Below, one piece after another: positions 37,214 to 45,370 of a stretch of DNA of 64,000 nucleotides; position 1 is the stretch's first letter, and each line of letters starts with the position of its first letter. The position numbers were made by a program, and so were the translations under genes. A model generated the notes under the pieces. It ran no database searches and was not told where the DNA came from. It was given only the letters and a program-made list of their open reading frames with translations. Where the stretch lies: assembly GCA_050633445.1 (NCBI GenBank), contig JBOEGN010000031.1, positions 10,432 to 74,431 of the forward strand, read 5' to 3'. Origin of the DNA: Thalassobius sp050633445. GTDB taxonomy: Bacteria > Pseudomonadota > Alphaproteobacteria > Rhodobacterales > Rhodobacteraceae.

Positions 37214-38869
37214 TTATTCGCCAGCGTGAACGGATTGCACACCGTTCTTCGCGCGAATGCCGTCTTTGATGATCGCTTTGACAAGCGCGACACACATCAA
37301 CAGCATCACCAGCGAGAACGGCAGCGCGCCGATAACCATGGCGGATTGGATTGCACCAACGCCACCGGCGATCAGCAGCCCTCCAACAACCAGCGACAAT
37401 GCCAGTCCCCAGAACAGGATATGCGGACGACCAGAGGGTTTCTCGGCACCGGCTGCGTTGATGGTGTTCACGATCAGGATCGCAGAATCAGCCGTTGTCA
37501 CAAGGTAAGTGAGCAGCAGGATGACAACGATCACAGCCATGATCCAGGCAGCGCCAGACGACAGGATGAAATCGAGCATTGCGAACAGCTGGTTTTGCTG
37601 GCCCGCTCCCGAAATCGCATCACCTGCACCACCGTTCAGGGTCAGGTCGATGGCGGTGCCGCCAACAACGGTGAACCAGACAAAGCACATCATCGAAGGA
37701 ATGATGATCGCACCCAGAATATATTCACGCAACGACCGGCCGCGGGAAATACGGGCCAGGAACACGCCCACGAACGGAGCGAACGCGATCCACCAGGCCC
37801 AGTAGAACACCGACCAGCCACCTTGCCAGCCCGCCAATTTCGCGGCTTCGCTGCCTTCGACACCGTCAGAAGCCCAAACAGTAAACAGCAGTTTCGGCAG
37901 TTGAACGATGTAGGTGATCAGCCCCTCGACCAGGGCGCTCAGACCAAAGAATGTGGACCCGAACAGCAAGAAGAACGCCAGCAAGAAGAAGCTCAGGCCC
38001 ATGTTGATGTTGGACAGCCACTTAATGCCTTTGCCAACGCCGGACAGCGCGGACAGGGTCGATGCGCCCATGATGATCAGCAAAGCGGTGATGATACCAG
38101 CAGTCGAAGGATCACCCGTTTCCGCAACAATCAGCCAGTCGCCAAAGCCGATGCGGTGCAAACCGGAAACAAACTGCTCCACACCAAAGCCGAGCGTCTG
38201 GGCAACACCCAGAATGGTGGCGACAACAGCAACAACATCCACGACGTGACCCAGGATACCGGACAGGCTTTCTCCGAAAATCGGGGTCAGCGCCGAACGG
38301 ATGGTCAGCGGCAGGTTGCGACGGTACGAGAAGTAAGCAAGCGACAGACCCACAATCGCATAGCAAGCCCATGCCGAGAAGCCCCAGTGCAGGAACGACC
38401 ACAGATAAGCGTTGTTGACATTGTCAGCCGCAGAACCGGTTGCCTCGCCCATGATCACGTTCGGGTTGGTTGCGAAATGATACATCGGCTCGGCGGTTGC
38501 GAAGGTCAGCATGCCAATGCCAATACCGGCACCGAACATCATCGAGAACCAGGAGAAGCTGGAGAATTCAGGCGTATCCCCTTCAAGACCAAGCTTCAGC
38601 CGGCCCGTGCTTGGGATAAGGGCCAGAACCACGCAGACAATCAGGAACAGCGCGACAACGTAGATGTACCAGCTTGAAAACGTGCCAAGCAGCGAACCGT
38701 TCAGGTCTCCGAGGATTTGGGCAGCGGTCTCGGGGACGGCAATGGCCCAAACGATGAGCGCTGCGATGAGGATTTTAGATGTAATCGCGACGTCTTTGCT
38801 GAAACCAGCATAGAAGCCGCGATCTGCGGTTTGGATGGGTAGATCCATCAATGGGGGTTTTTTAGCCAT
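37214..38869 (-). CDS. dddT: BCCT-family transporter, probable DMSP/betaine carrier
   Basis: 551 residues from the ATG at 38869, chosen because AGGAGGAAAC stands directly upstream; the longer frame to 38941 has no such site. About 12 transmembrane helices. The BCCT signature is clear: FGAGIGIGMLTFATAEP in the substrate-binding helix and VFYWAWWIAFAPFVGVF with the conserved Trp cluster. BCCT carriers import betaine, choline, carnitine or DMSP with Na+ or H+. Lies downstream of the DddD-type gene on the same strand, the arrangement in which dddT is known in other DMSP degraders, so DMSP uptake is the likely role. The gene name is by context; substrate cannot be read from sequence alone. Confidence 0.85.
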   Translation of the reverse strand: MAKKPPLMDLPIQTADRGFYAGFSKDVAITSKILIAALIVWAIAVPETAAQILGDLNGSLLGTFSSWYIYVVALFLIVCVVLALIPSTGRLKLGLEGDTPEFSSFSWFSMMFGAGIGIGMLTFATAEPMYHFATNPNVIMGEATGSAADNVNNAYLWSFLHWGFSAWACYAIVGLSLAYFSYRRNLPLTIRSALTPIFGESLSGILGHVVDVVAVVATILGVAQTLGFGVEQFVSGLHRIGFGDWLIVAETGDPSTAGIITALLIIMGASTLSALSGVGKGIKWLSNINMGLSFFLLAFFLLFGSTFFGLSALVEGLITYIVQLPKLLFTVWASDGVEGSEAAKLAGWQGGWSVFYWAWWIAFAPFVGVFLARISRGRSLREYILGAIIIPSMMCFVWFTVVGGTAIDLTLNGGAGDAISGAGQQNQLFAMLDFILSSGAAWIMAVIVVILLLTYLVTTADSAILIVNTINAAGAEKPSGRPHILFWGLALSLVVGGLLIAGGVGAIQSAMVIGALPFSLVMLLMCVALVKAIIKDGIRAKNGVQSVHAGE

Positions 38870-38904
38870 GTTTCCTCCTGAATGGCTGATGAAAGCCAGA
38901 CGCA

Positions 38905-38942
38905 ATTGGCCCTCCCTCGCGGTGGAATACCGCGAGGCCAAT
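38905..38942 (-). other. Stem-loop in the dddD-dddT intergenic space
   Basis: Inner arms CCTCGCGGT (38915-38923) and ACCGCGAGG (38929-38937) are perfect 9-bp complements with a 5-base loop, flanked by ATTGG and CCAAT. No T-run follows. It may be a processing or stability element that sets transporter levels relative to DddD. Confidence 0.5.
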
Positions 38943-39038
38943 GCTGTTTGTCTGGCCTGGGTGGGGCCAAGCTCTGAACTTGGCCCATTGTTTTATGTCC
39001 TGAGCCATTGGCCTGGACGGGGCAAGCACCCTGGCGGG

Positions 39039-41546
39039 TTAGCTTGGCAAATATTCCTCGCTCCAAGACTCGCTCAGGTGACCTGACTTGATCATCGACT
39101 CGATGGCCGTGTCTGCATAGCCCAGTTCCTGCAAAATAACGCGCGTCGACGCACCGAACTTCTCTGAGGGCGTCAGCGCCATGACCTTTGCGCGGGTGGG
39201 TCGCACCGCGTAGGGGTCCAGCTGAATGACCTCGTGCCCACTGGGGTGATCGGGGTAGTTCGAGAACGAATAACTGCCGTTGTGAATGCCAGGATCACCG
39301 TCGGCGTCACGCAGGTTCATCGCCCGCAGCGAGTCCAGGTTTTCGCAGATCACTGCACCGATATCGGCGGCTTGCAGCCGTTCAACCCATTCCGAGGCAC
39401 GCTGGGTCTGGAACGCGGTGGCCAGATAGGCCGCGCGCTCTTCCTCTTCCAGATCAGGCAGGTCTTCCAGACCTTCGACGTTGCGGAACAGCGGCAGATC
39501 AGATTCATAGGCGCTCAGCAGGATGTGGCGCGACGCGGTGCTGTAAAAACGCGTCAGCGCGTCATAGCCACTGGCCTCGGGACCCGAGGGTTCGTCAAAC
39601 AAACCGCGACCTCTGTAGTCATAGGCAAAGGGCACCTGCAACAGACCACTGTTAGACGACAGCGACGTCCGTCCACGCCCAACGCGACCAAAACGGTGTT
39701 TCTGGTACAACGCCGCCGCAACGGCCAAGGCCCCGCCGAACCCGCACATTACGTCGATTGTGCCAACATGGGCGTGCTCTTCGGGGCGGTCCATCGCGCC
39801 ACCAAAGCGCAGCATGATCCCCGTGGCAGCCTGCACAAGGTCGTCATACCCAATGTAGTCGGTCCGCGCGCCACGACGCACTCCGCTAAAGCAATCAAGC
39901 TTGGTGAAAATCGCATCGGGGTTCAGCTTGCGCAGATGCTCGGCGTCCAGACCCACTTTCTTGATTTGGTTGTCAGGTGCGTTCCAGATGATGACATCAA
40001 CGGATTTCACCAGATCCTCGAACACCTGCCGACCGTGGCGGGACGTGATGTCAGCCAGGATCGAGCGTTTGCCGCGCATTTGCGACATGCCATAGATCAC
40101 CGTGTTCCAGCTGTCATACATCGGGCTTGCTGGCTCCAGCTTGATCACCTCGGCCCCGAAACGCGCCAGATAGCTGGCCGAATGCGGGCCCGCGATCACG
40201 TTGCACAGATCCAGAACCCGCACCCCCGAGAGCCAGCCTTCCTGCGCGGTCTCCTCTGAGGGCTCGGGGATTTCCGTCCGGATTTTCTTGAGGGTTTTCA
40301 ACGCCTCGTCAAAGTCGACCCAACGACGCGGATTGGGCTGCAACGCCTCTTCGCCACTTTCCTCCATCCAGACCACGGGGCCGGGCTGCATCATGTCACC
40401 ATAGATGGGATCCCAGACGTCGATCATCAGACCAGACGTTTCGGCGAATTCATCGTGAATCCATTCCTGCAACCAACGCTGAGGCGCGCCCGGAATAAGC
40501 CCGCGACCGAACATCTTTTTCCACTCGTGCGAGGTCCGGGTCATAAAGACCTCTTTCATCCGCTCCGAGATTTTGTCGGCCCAGTCTTTTGGCATTGGGT
40601 AAACACCCAACGAGGTTTCATGCTCCCATTCTGACCAGGGTTTGTAGGTGTTTTCTTCCGAGGTCAGACCCTCTTCGACCAGTTCCTCGTAGATGCCAAG
40701 CACCTCAAGACAGCGGCGCGCGTGGTTCTTGTGGCTGGGGCAGACGACATAGAACATCCGCCCGTCTTTGCACATGTAGCTGCGGAAAAACGGGTCCATC
40801 AGTTCCTGAAGGTCTTCGTAGCTGACATTCATCGGCAGACCTTCGATGCGGCGACGCTCGATCTCGGTCTCGCGCTGGGTCAGATACCGTTCGGGCATCC
40901 TGTCAACCTTGATCGAGTTGTAGCACAGCCCTTCCATCACGGCGGCGGCCAGAGGCACCTCGATCTGGTCACCCAGCCCGGTCACCTGACGCGATTGCAG
41001 CGCCAGAACCGTTGCAGACGCCGCGATCTGGGACGCATAAGCCGACGCCAGCGGCAGGGGCGAGAACGAGGGGTTCAGACCCATCAGAACCCGGTTCAGA
41101 CCCATATCGGTGAACACGCCCGAGCTGGCCGAGACAATGCTTTCATAGGCCCGCAACTCACGGCGTTCGGCATCATTCGAAGCAAAGCCAGGCACAGAAA
41201 TCGTGATCAGCTCGGGGCGTTCTTCGCGCATTGCAGCGAAATCGATCCCAAGTTTCGCCAGTTTACCCGGACGAAAGTTTTCAACGATAATGTCGGCCTC
41301 GGCGCACAGCGCCCGCGCCTGTTCCAGGCCCTCATCGGATTTCATGTCCAGGTTCACGATGACCTTGTTGCGGTTCAACGCGGCATTGGCGGGGCTGTCC
41401 CACATCGGGCCTTCGGGCGGGTCGATATGAACGACCGTGGCCCCCAGGTCACCAAGAAGCATCGCGACCGCCGGGCCAGCAATATACTGGCCAAAGTCGA
41501 CGATCTTCACACCCGTTAGCGGCAGGTTGGAAAACGAATTGCGCAT
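39039..41546 (-). CDS. dddD: DddD-type DMSP CoA-transferase/lyase (tandem class III CaiB/BaiF domains)
   Basis: 835 residues holding two complete class III CoA-transferase domains, about 8-400 and 438-835, each opening with the typical motif (GVKIVDFGQYIAGP; GVRVLDLCNVIAGP). This double-domain length is diagnostic for DddD among CaiB/BaiF proteins. The catalytic aspartate is present only in the second domain, D598 in VGTIDVMCGFGG, corresponding to the Asp reported near 602 in Marinomonas DddD; the first domain has LASAYA there. DddD adds CoA from acetyl-CoA to DMSP and releases dimethyl sulfide, leaving 3-hydroxypropionyl-CoA. Neighbours (BCCT carrier, GMC oxidoreductase, semialdehyde dehydrogenase, LysR) match known dddD clusters. 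Start preceded by AGGAGG. Cytoplasmic. Confidence 0.9.
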   Translation of the reverse strand: MRNSFSNLPLTGVKIVDFGQYIAGPAVAMLLGDLGATVVHIDPPEGPMWDSPANAALNRNKVIVNLDMKSDEGLEQARALCAEADIIVENFRPGKLAKLGIDFAAMREERPELITISVPGFASNDAERRELRAYESIVSASSGVFTDMGLNRVLMGLNPSFSPLPLASAYASQIAASATVLALQSRQVTGLGDQIEVPLAAAVMEGLCYNSIKVDRMPERYLTQRETEIERRRIEGLPMNVSYEDLQELMDPFFRSYMCKDGRMFYVVCPSHKNHARRCLEVLGIYEELVEEGLTSEENTYKPWSEWEHETSLGVYPMPKDWADKISERMKEVFMTRTSHEWKKMFGRGLIPGAPQRWLQEWIHDEFAETSGLMIDVWDPIYGDMMQPGPVVWMEESGEEALQPNPRRWVDFDEALKTLKKIRTEIPEPSEETAQEGWLSGVRVLDLCNVIAGPHSASYLARFGAEVIKLEPASPMYDSWNTVIYGMSQMRGKRSILADITSRHGRQVFEDLVKSVDVIIWNAPDNQIKKVGLDAEHLRKLNPDAIFTKLDCFSGVRRGARTDYIGYDDLVQAATGIMLRFGGAMDRPEEHAHVGTIDVMCGFGGALAVAAALYQKHRFGRVGRGRTSLSSNSGLLQVPFAYDYRGRGLFDEPSGPEASGYDALTRFYSTASRHILLSAYESDLPLFRNVEGLEDLPDLEEEERAAYLATAFQTQRASEWVERLQAADIGAVICENLDSLRAMNLRDADGDPGIHNGSYSFSNYPDHPSGHEVIQLDPYAVRPTRAKVMALTPSEKFGASTRVILQELGYADTAIESMIKSGHLSESWSEEYLPS

Positions 41547-41589
41547 GTGACCTCCTGTAAGACGTCAAAGTTTGGGTTGTTTTGTTGGG

Positions 41590-43257
41590 TTACTGACCGG
41601 ACAGAATCCAGCCTGCCGCTTTTTCAGCGATCATGATTGTGGGCGAGTTGGTGTTGCCGCTGGTGATTTCTGGCATCACCGAGGCATCCACAACGCGCAG
41701 ACCAACGACGCCTTTCAGGCGCAGATGCGGGTCCAGAACGGCGCTGGGGTCGTCGTCGCGGCCCATTTTGACCGTGCCAACCGGGTGGAAAATCGTGCTG
41801 GCGATATCACCGGCCAATCGGGCCAGTTCATCGTCGCTTTGGTACTGAATGCCCGGCTTATATTCTTCGGGCTCGTAGGGCAGCATCGACGATTGTGCCA
41901 TGATTTCACGCACTTGACGCAGGCTGTTTGCAGCGATCTTGCGATCATCCTCGGTGTCCAGATAGTTCGGCGTGATCTTGGGCGCATCGCGGAAATCAGA
42001 CGAGGTGATCCGAACGTGTCCACGGCTGGTCGGGTTCAGGTTGCAAACGCTGACGGTCATGGCCGGGAAATCGTGCAGATCGTCGCCAAAGGCTTCGAGG
42101 CTGAGCGGCTGAACATGATATTCAAGGTTCGCATGGGGCCGTTCGGGATCAGACCGGGTGAACGCGCCCAGTTGGCTTGGGGACATGCTCATCGGGCCGG
42201 ACCGTTTCAGCAGGTATTCCAGACCGATCTTGGCCTTACCGACCAAGGAATTGGCCAGCGTGTTCATCGTCCGTGTGCCCTTGACCTTGAAAACTGCGCG
42301 GATTTGCAGGTGATCCTGTAGGTTTTCGCCAACGTAAGGCTGGTCCATGACCACGTCGATGCCGTGCTCTTGCAGCAGCGCCGAGGGACCGATGCCGGAC
42401 AGTTGCAGGATCTGCGGCGAGTTCACCGCACCGGCAGACAACACGACCTCTTTGGCGGCCGTCACCGAGACTGATTTGCCTTCGCGAGAGACTTTGGCCC
42501 CGACGCAGCGCAGCGCGCCGTCAGCGTCTTTGTCAAAGGTCAGCTTTTCAACTTGCGCTTCGGTCCAGATGGTCAGGTTCTTGCGCGCCTTTGCAGGGCG
42601 CAAAAATGCTTTGGAGGTGTTCCAACGCCAACCCGACCGCTGGTTCACGTCGAAATAGCCCACACCGGCATTGTCACCACTGTTGAAGTCATCGGTTTTC
42701 CGAATTCCGGTTTCTTCGGCCGCATCGGCAAAGCTGTCCAGAACGTCCCAGCTCAGGCGTTGCTTCTCGATCCGCCATTCGCCGCCGTGCCCGTGCATAT
42801 CCGAGAAACGGCTGTTGTTGCCCGTGACCGGGTCGGCGCCATCGTCCAGCTTATAGTGGTTTTCGTGCGCCTTGAAATCTGCAAGAGAGTTTTCCCAGTT
42901 CCAGGCCGCCTCGCCCGTCAGGTCTGCCCAGTTGTCATAGTCACGCGCCTGACCACGCATGTAGATCATGCCGTTGATCGACGAACATCCACCAAGCGTT
43001 TTACCGCGCGGATAAAGAAGGCTACGCCCATTCAGGCCCTTGTCCGGCTCGGTTTTGTACATCCAGTCGGCCCGCGGGTTGCCGATGCAGTACAGGTACC
43101 CGACGGGGATATGAATCCACGGATAGGTGTCGGGTTTGCCAGCTTCCAGCAGCAGCACCCGGTTGGCTGGATCGGCGCTTAGGCGGTTGGCCATCAAGCA
43201 CCCGGCGGACCCGCCACCAATCACAATATAGTCGAACCCGTTCACACCTTCAGCCAT
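41590..43257 (-). CDS. dddA: GMC-family FAD-dependent oxidoreductase, DddA-like alcohol dehydrogenase
   Basis: 555 residues from the ATG at 43257, where AGGTGG has good spacing; an ATG four codons earlier is too close to it. FAD-binding YIVIGGGSAGC at the N-terminus, the GMC signature PRGKTLGGCSSINGMIY, and the C-terminal active-site pair IFHPVGT (His) and GNTNSPT (Asn). The closest well-known relatives are choline dehydrogenases, but no betaine-aldehyde dehydrogenase is nearby. In Halomonas a flavoprotein of this family, DddA, oxidises 3-hydroxypropionate made by DddD to malonate semialdehyde; the same role fits here and would feed the dddC-type enzyme. It lies 43 bases upstream of dddD and starts the unit, opposite a LysR gene. 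Confidence 0.85.
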   Translation of the reverse strand: MAEGVNGFDYIVIGGGSAGCLMANRLSADPANRVLLLEAGKPDTYPWIHIPVGYLYCIGNPRADWMYKTEPDKGLNGRSLLYPRGKTLGGCSSINGMIYMRGQARDYDNWADLTGEAAWNWENSLADFKAHENHYKLDDGADPVTGNNSRFSDMHGHGGEWRIEKQRLSWDVLDSFADAAEETGIRKTDDFNSGDNAGVGYFDVNQRSGWRWNTSKAFLRPAKARKNLTIWTEAQVEKLTFDKDADGALRCVGAKVSREGKSVSVTAAKEVVLSAGAVNSPQILQLSGIGPSALLQEHGIDVVMDQPYVGENLQDHLQIRAVFKVKGTRTMNTLANSLVGKAKIGLEYLLKRSGPMSMSPSQLGAFTRSDPERPHANLEYHVQPLSLEAFGDDLHDFPAMTVSVCNLNPTSRGHVRITSSDFRDAPKITPNYLDTEDDRKIAANSLRQVREIMAQSSMLPYEPEEYKPGIQYQSDDELARLAGDIASTIFHPVGTVKMGRDDDPSAVLDPHLRLKGVVGLRVVDASVMPEITSGNTNSPTIMIAEKAAGWILSGQ

Positions 43258-43467
43258 TTGGTCATCCACCTATCAGTCGTTTCATTGCCAATTGCGCGCT
43301 GAGAAGGACGGAAAACCACTCCACTTGCAGACGGCCTGTCTGACGACCGCTGCAAGCCCGAGGCTGGTTCGCGTTCCCTCCCAGAACGCTGAATTCATTG
43401 ATCTCTGGGGGAGGGGTCGAAAAAAATCTAATGACAAATCACACAGAGCAATATTAGAAATTTTTAT
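43258..43467. promoter_or_regulatory. Divergent promoter region between dddA-type and LysR genes
   Basis: 210 bp without a gene. Directly before the LysR start is an A/T-rich stretch with CTAAT and ATTAG half-sites 20 bases apart inside a longer imperfect dyad (43427-43459), a plausible LysR binding site. No consensus -35/-10 pair was found. Confidence 0.45.
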
Positions 43468-44379
43468 ATGGAGCGATTTTCGAATATTAACACTATCTTG
43501 GCATTTGTGACGGTGGCCCGAGAGGGCAGCGTTTCTCGCGCGGCCGAGGTATTGAACCTGACGCAGCCCGCCATCAGCCATCAGATCAAGCGACTTGGCG
43601 AAGAGACCGGAATCACGCTTTTCGACAGAACGCCCACCGGTCTTAGGATCAGCCATGACGGCGCGGCGGTGCTGTCCAAGGCCGAACGGGTCCTCGAGGC
43701 GATGACGGAATTTCAACGCAGCGCCCGTCTGCGCTCGGGCCAGATCAGCGGCAAACTCAGGATCGGGACAATCGTCGACCCCGAGTTCATCCGTCTGGGG
43801 CGGATGCTGGCTCAACTGCGCACTGAACATCCTGGCATTGCAACCGAGCTGATGCATGGCGTCAGTGGCAATGTTCTGAAATGGCTGAAACAGGGTCGCG
43901 TCGACGCTGGTTTCTATTTGTGTGGCCCTGATGATCTGGAACAGATGGGATCCGAAAGCGAAGACCCGATACATGCGATCAAGCTTGCCGACTTCAGCTA
44001 TCGGGTCATCGGCCCGGCTGGCTGGCAGAATACTGTAGAAGATGCCGATTGGGCCTCTCTGGCGACGCTGCCCTGGATTGGCACGCCTGAAACCTCGGTG
44101 CATCGCCGCCTGTTGGGCAAGGTCTATGAAGATCTGGACAATCGTCTGAACGTGGTCGCCCTGGTCGACCAAGAAGCGTCGATGTTAGAGATGGTCCGCT
44201 CGGGCATTGGTCTAAGCCTGTGCCGGGATTCCATCGCGCTCCACCAGAAACAATCCTTCGGCCTTGCGGTCTGCAATTCGGTTTCTGTGCCGGCGTGTCT
44301 GTGCTTTGTCGCTCTGGATCGTCGAAAGGATAGCCCGATCCTGACGGCGATTTTCAATCTATTGCAGAGCTCGTGGTGA
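43468..44379 (+). CDS. dddR: LysR-family transcriptional regulator, candidate DMSP-cluster activator
   Basis: 303 residues, start MERFSNINTILAFVTVAREG. HTH at about 18-50 (SRAAEVLNLTQPAISHQIKRLGEE) with the standard LysR pattern, then LRIGTIVDP opening the effector domain and the GIGLSLCRDS region near the C-terminus. It is divergent from the dddA-dddD-dddT genes across 210 bp, the usual arrangement for a LysR activator of those genes; LysR-type DddR regulators are known in other DMSP degraders. The name is given on context and it is not certain which of the two LysR genes here is the true equivalent. Confidence 0.8.
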   Translation: MERFSNINTILAFVTVAREGSVSRAAEVLNLTQPAISHQIKRLGEETGITLFDRTPTGLRISHDGAAVLSKAERVLEAMTEFQRSARLRSGQISGKLRIGTIVDPEFIRLGRMLAQLRTEHPGIATELMHGVSGNVLKWLKQGRVDAGFYLCGPDDLEQMGSESEDPIHAIKLADFSYRVIGPAGWQNTVEDADWASLATLPWIGTPETSVHRRLLGKVYEDLDNRLNVVALVDQEASMLEMVRSGIGLSLCRDSIALHQKQSFGLAVCNSVSVPACLCFVALDRRKDSPILTAIFNLLQSSW

Positions 44380-44445
44380 TTGCCAGGCTGCCAATAGGGC
44401 CTCGATGGGTCGCGGCGACGCAGAGATCAAATTGCGCTGGCGGGG

Positions 44446-45129
44446 TTAGGGCAGCGGACTGACCCCGATAACGCTGGGATGCAAGACGATCAGGACGGCC
44501 CAGGCAATCAACGCCACGGCCAGACGGACCAGATTTGGCAGGGTACGCGGACGCCATTTTCCCGAAAACAATGCGGACAAAGGAAACCCGCTTGTCTGTC
44601 GAATTTGGGTCTTCCAGACCTCCGGGCCCATCTGGCGACGGCGGCGGCGTTCGACCAGCGGCATTCCCAGCGCTGAAAATACAGCGAAGGTGCCAAACAG
44701 GATCACATGGGCCAGATCTCCGTTCGCGAAAAGATGAGCGCCCGACCAAAGCAACAGCGCCCACAAAAGCGGTTGCCGTGTGACCCCTGCGATGCCGGGA
44801 CGAGCGGGATCAAAGCCTGTAGAACGCCCCTCGAAGGCAAAGGGATTGCGCGCTCCGACACCGAAGCTGCCCAGCAAAATTGCGACGGGGAGTGCAAGAT
44901 TGACGGCCCAGCGGGACAGGTCGGTTTGCGGCCACAGCGGCACCACCGGCGCGCGCCCCGCAGCCCAGATGACCCACAACAGCAGCAGCACCGAGACCAC
45001 GCTGAACACTGCCGTATAGCCCCGCGCGCTCAGACGGCGCTCCAAGGTGGCCTTGATGCCCATCAGCGCCGGGATGCGATGAGACGCCATGAACACCACC
45101 ATCGCGACCGCGAACTCCAACCACTCCAC
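44446..45129 (-). CDS. NnrU-family integral membrane protein
   Basis: 227 residues from the GTG at 45129, preceded by AAGGA; a longer frame to 45273 would add a basic non-membrane leader and lacks a ribosome binding site. Five to six hydrophobic helices (EFAVAMVVFMASHRIPA; VFSVVSVLLLLWVIW; LALPVAILLGSFGVG; LLWALLLWSGAHLFA; VILFGTFAVFSALGMPLVERRRRR). The HRIPAL and GAHLFANGD motifs are typical of the NnrU family, named after a gene near denitrification functions and of unclear biochemical role. It stands alone, convergent with the LysR gene. Confidence 0.8.
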   Translation of the reverse strand: MEWLEFAVAMVVFMASHRIPALMGIKATLERRLSARGYTAVFSVVSVLLLLWVIWAAGRAPVVPLWPQTDLSRWAVNLALPVAILLGSFGVGARNPFAFEGRSTGFDPARPGIAGVTRQPLLWALLLWSGAHLFANGDLAHVILFGTFAVFSALGMPLVERRRRRQMGPEVWKTQIRQTSGFPLSALFSGKWRPRTLPNLVRLAVALIAWAVLIVLHPSVIGVSPLP

Positions 45130-45370
45130 GCTTGTTCCTTTCCTTTTTGCCCTGACAATGGCTACCTTAGGCGCGCCGGCCAGCAAAGGGCTTGATTTGG
45201 CACAACACCGGCGCTGAAAAACCTGGAAAGGTGTGACAAAACATACGCGATCTTTGGGTATTGTATCGCTCAAGGCCCGAAAGAATGGACAGCTGGCGCA
45301 GGATCGCCTACCCGTGGAAAAGAGAAATTTATTGGCAGGCAGTATTAGAATGTTTCTTCGGGATGACCCA

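Noticed and set aside
37064..38677. 537-codon plus-strand frame over the BCCT gene
   Set aside because: Antisense to twelve membrane helices; low-complexity Gln/Arg/Asp composition is an artefact of codon bias.
41590..43257. Choline dehydrogenase (betA) identity for the GMC gene
   Set aside because: No betB or betC nearby and a DddD-type gene directly downstream; a DddA-like role fits better, although choline oxidation cannot be ruled out.
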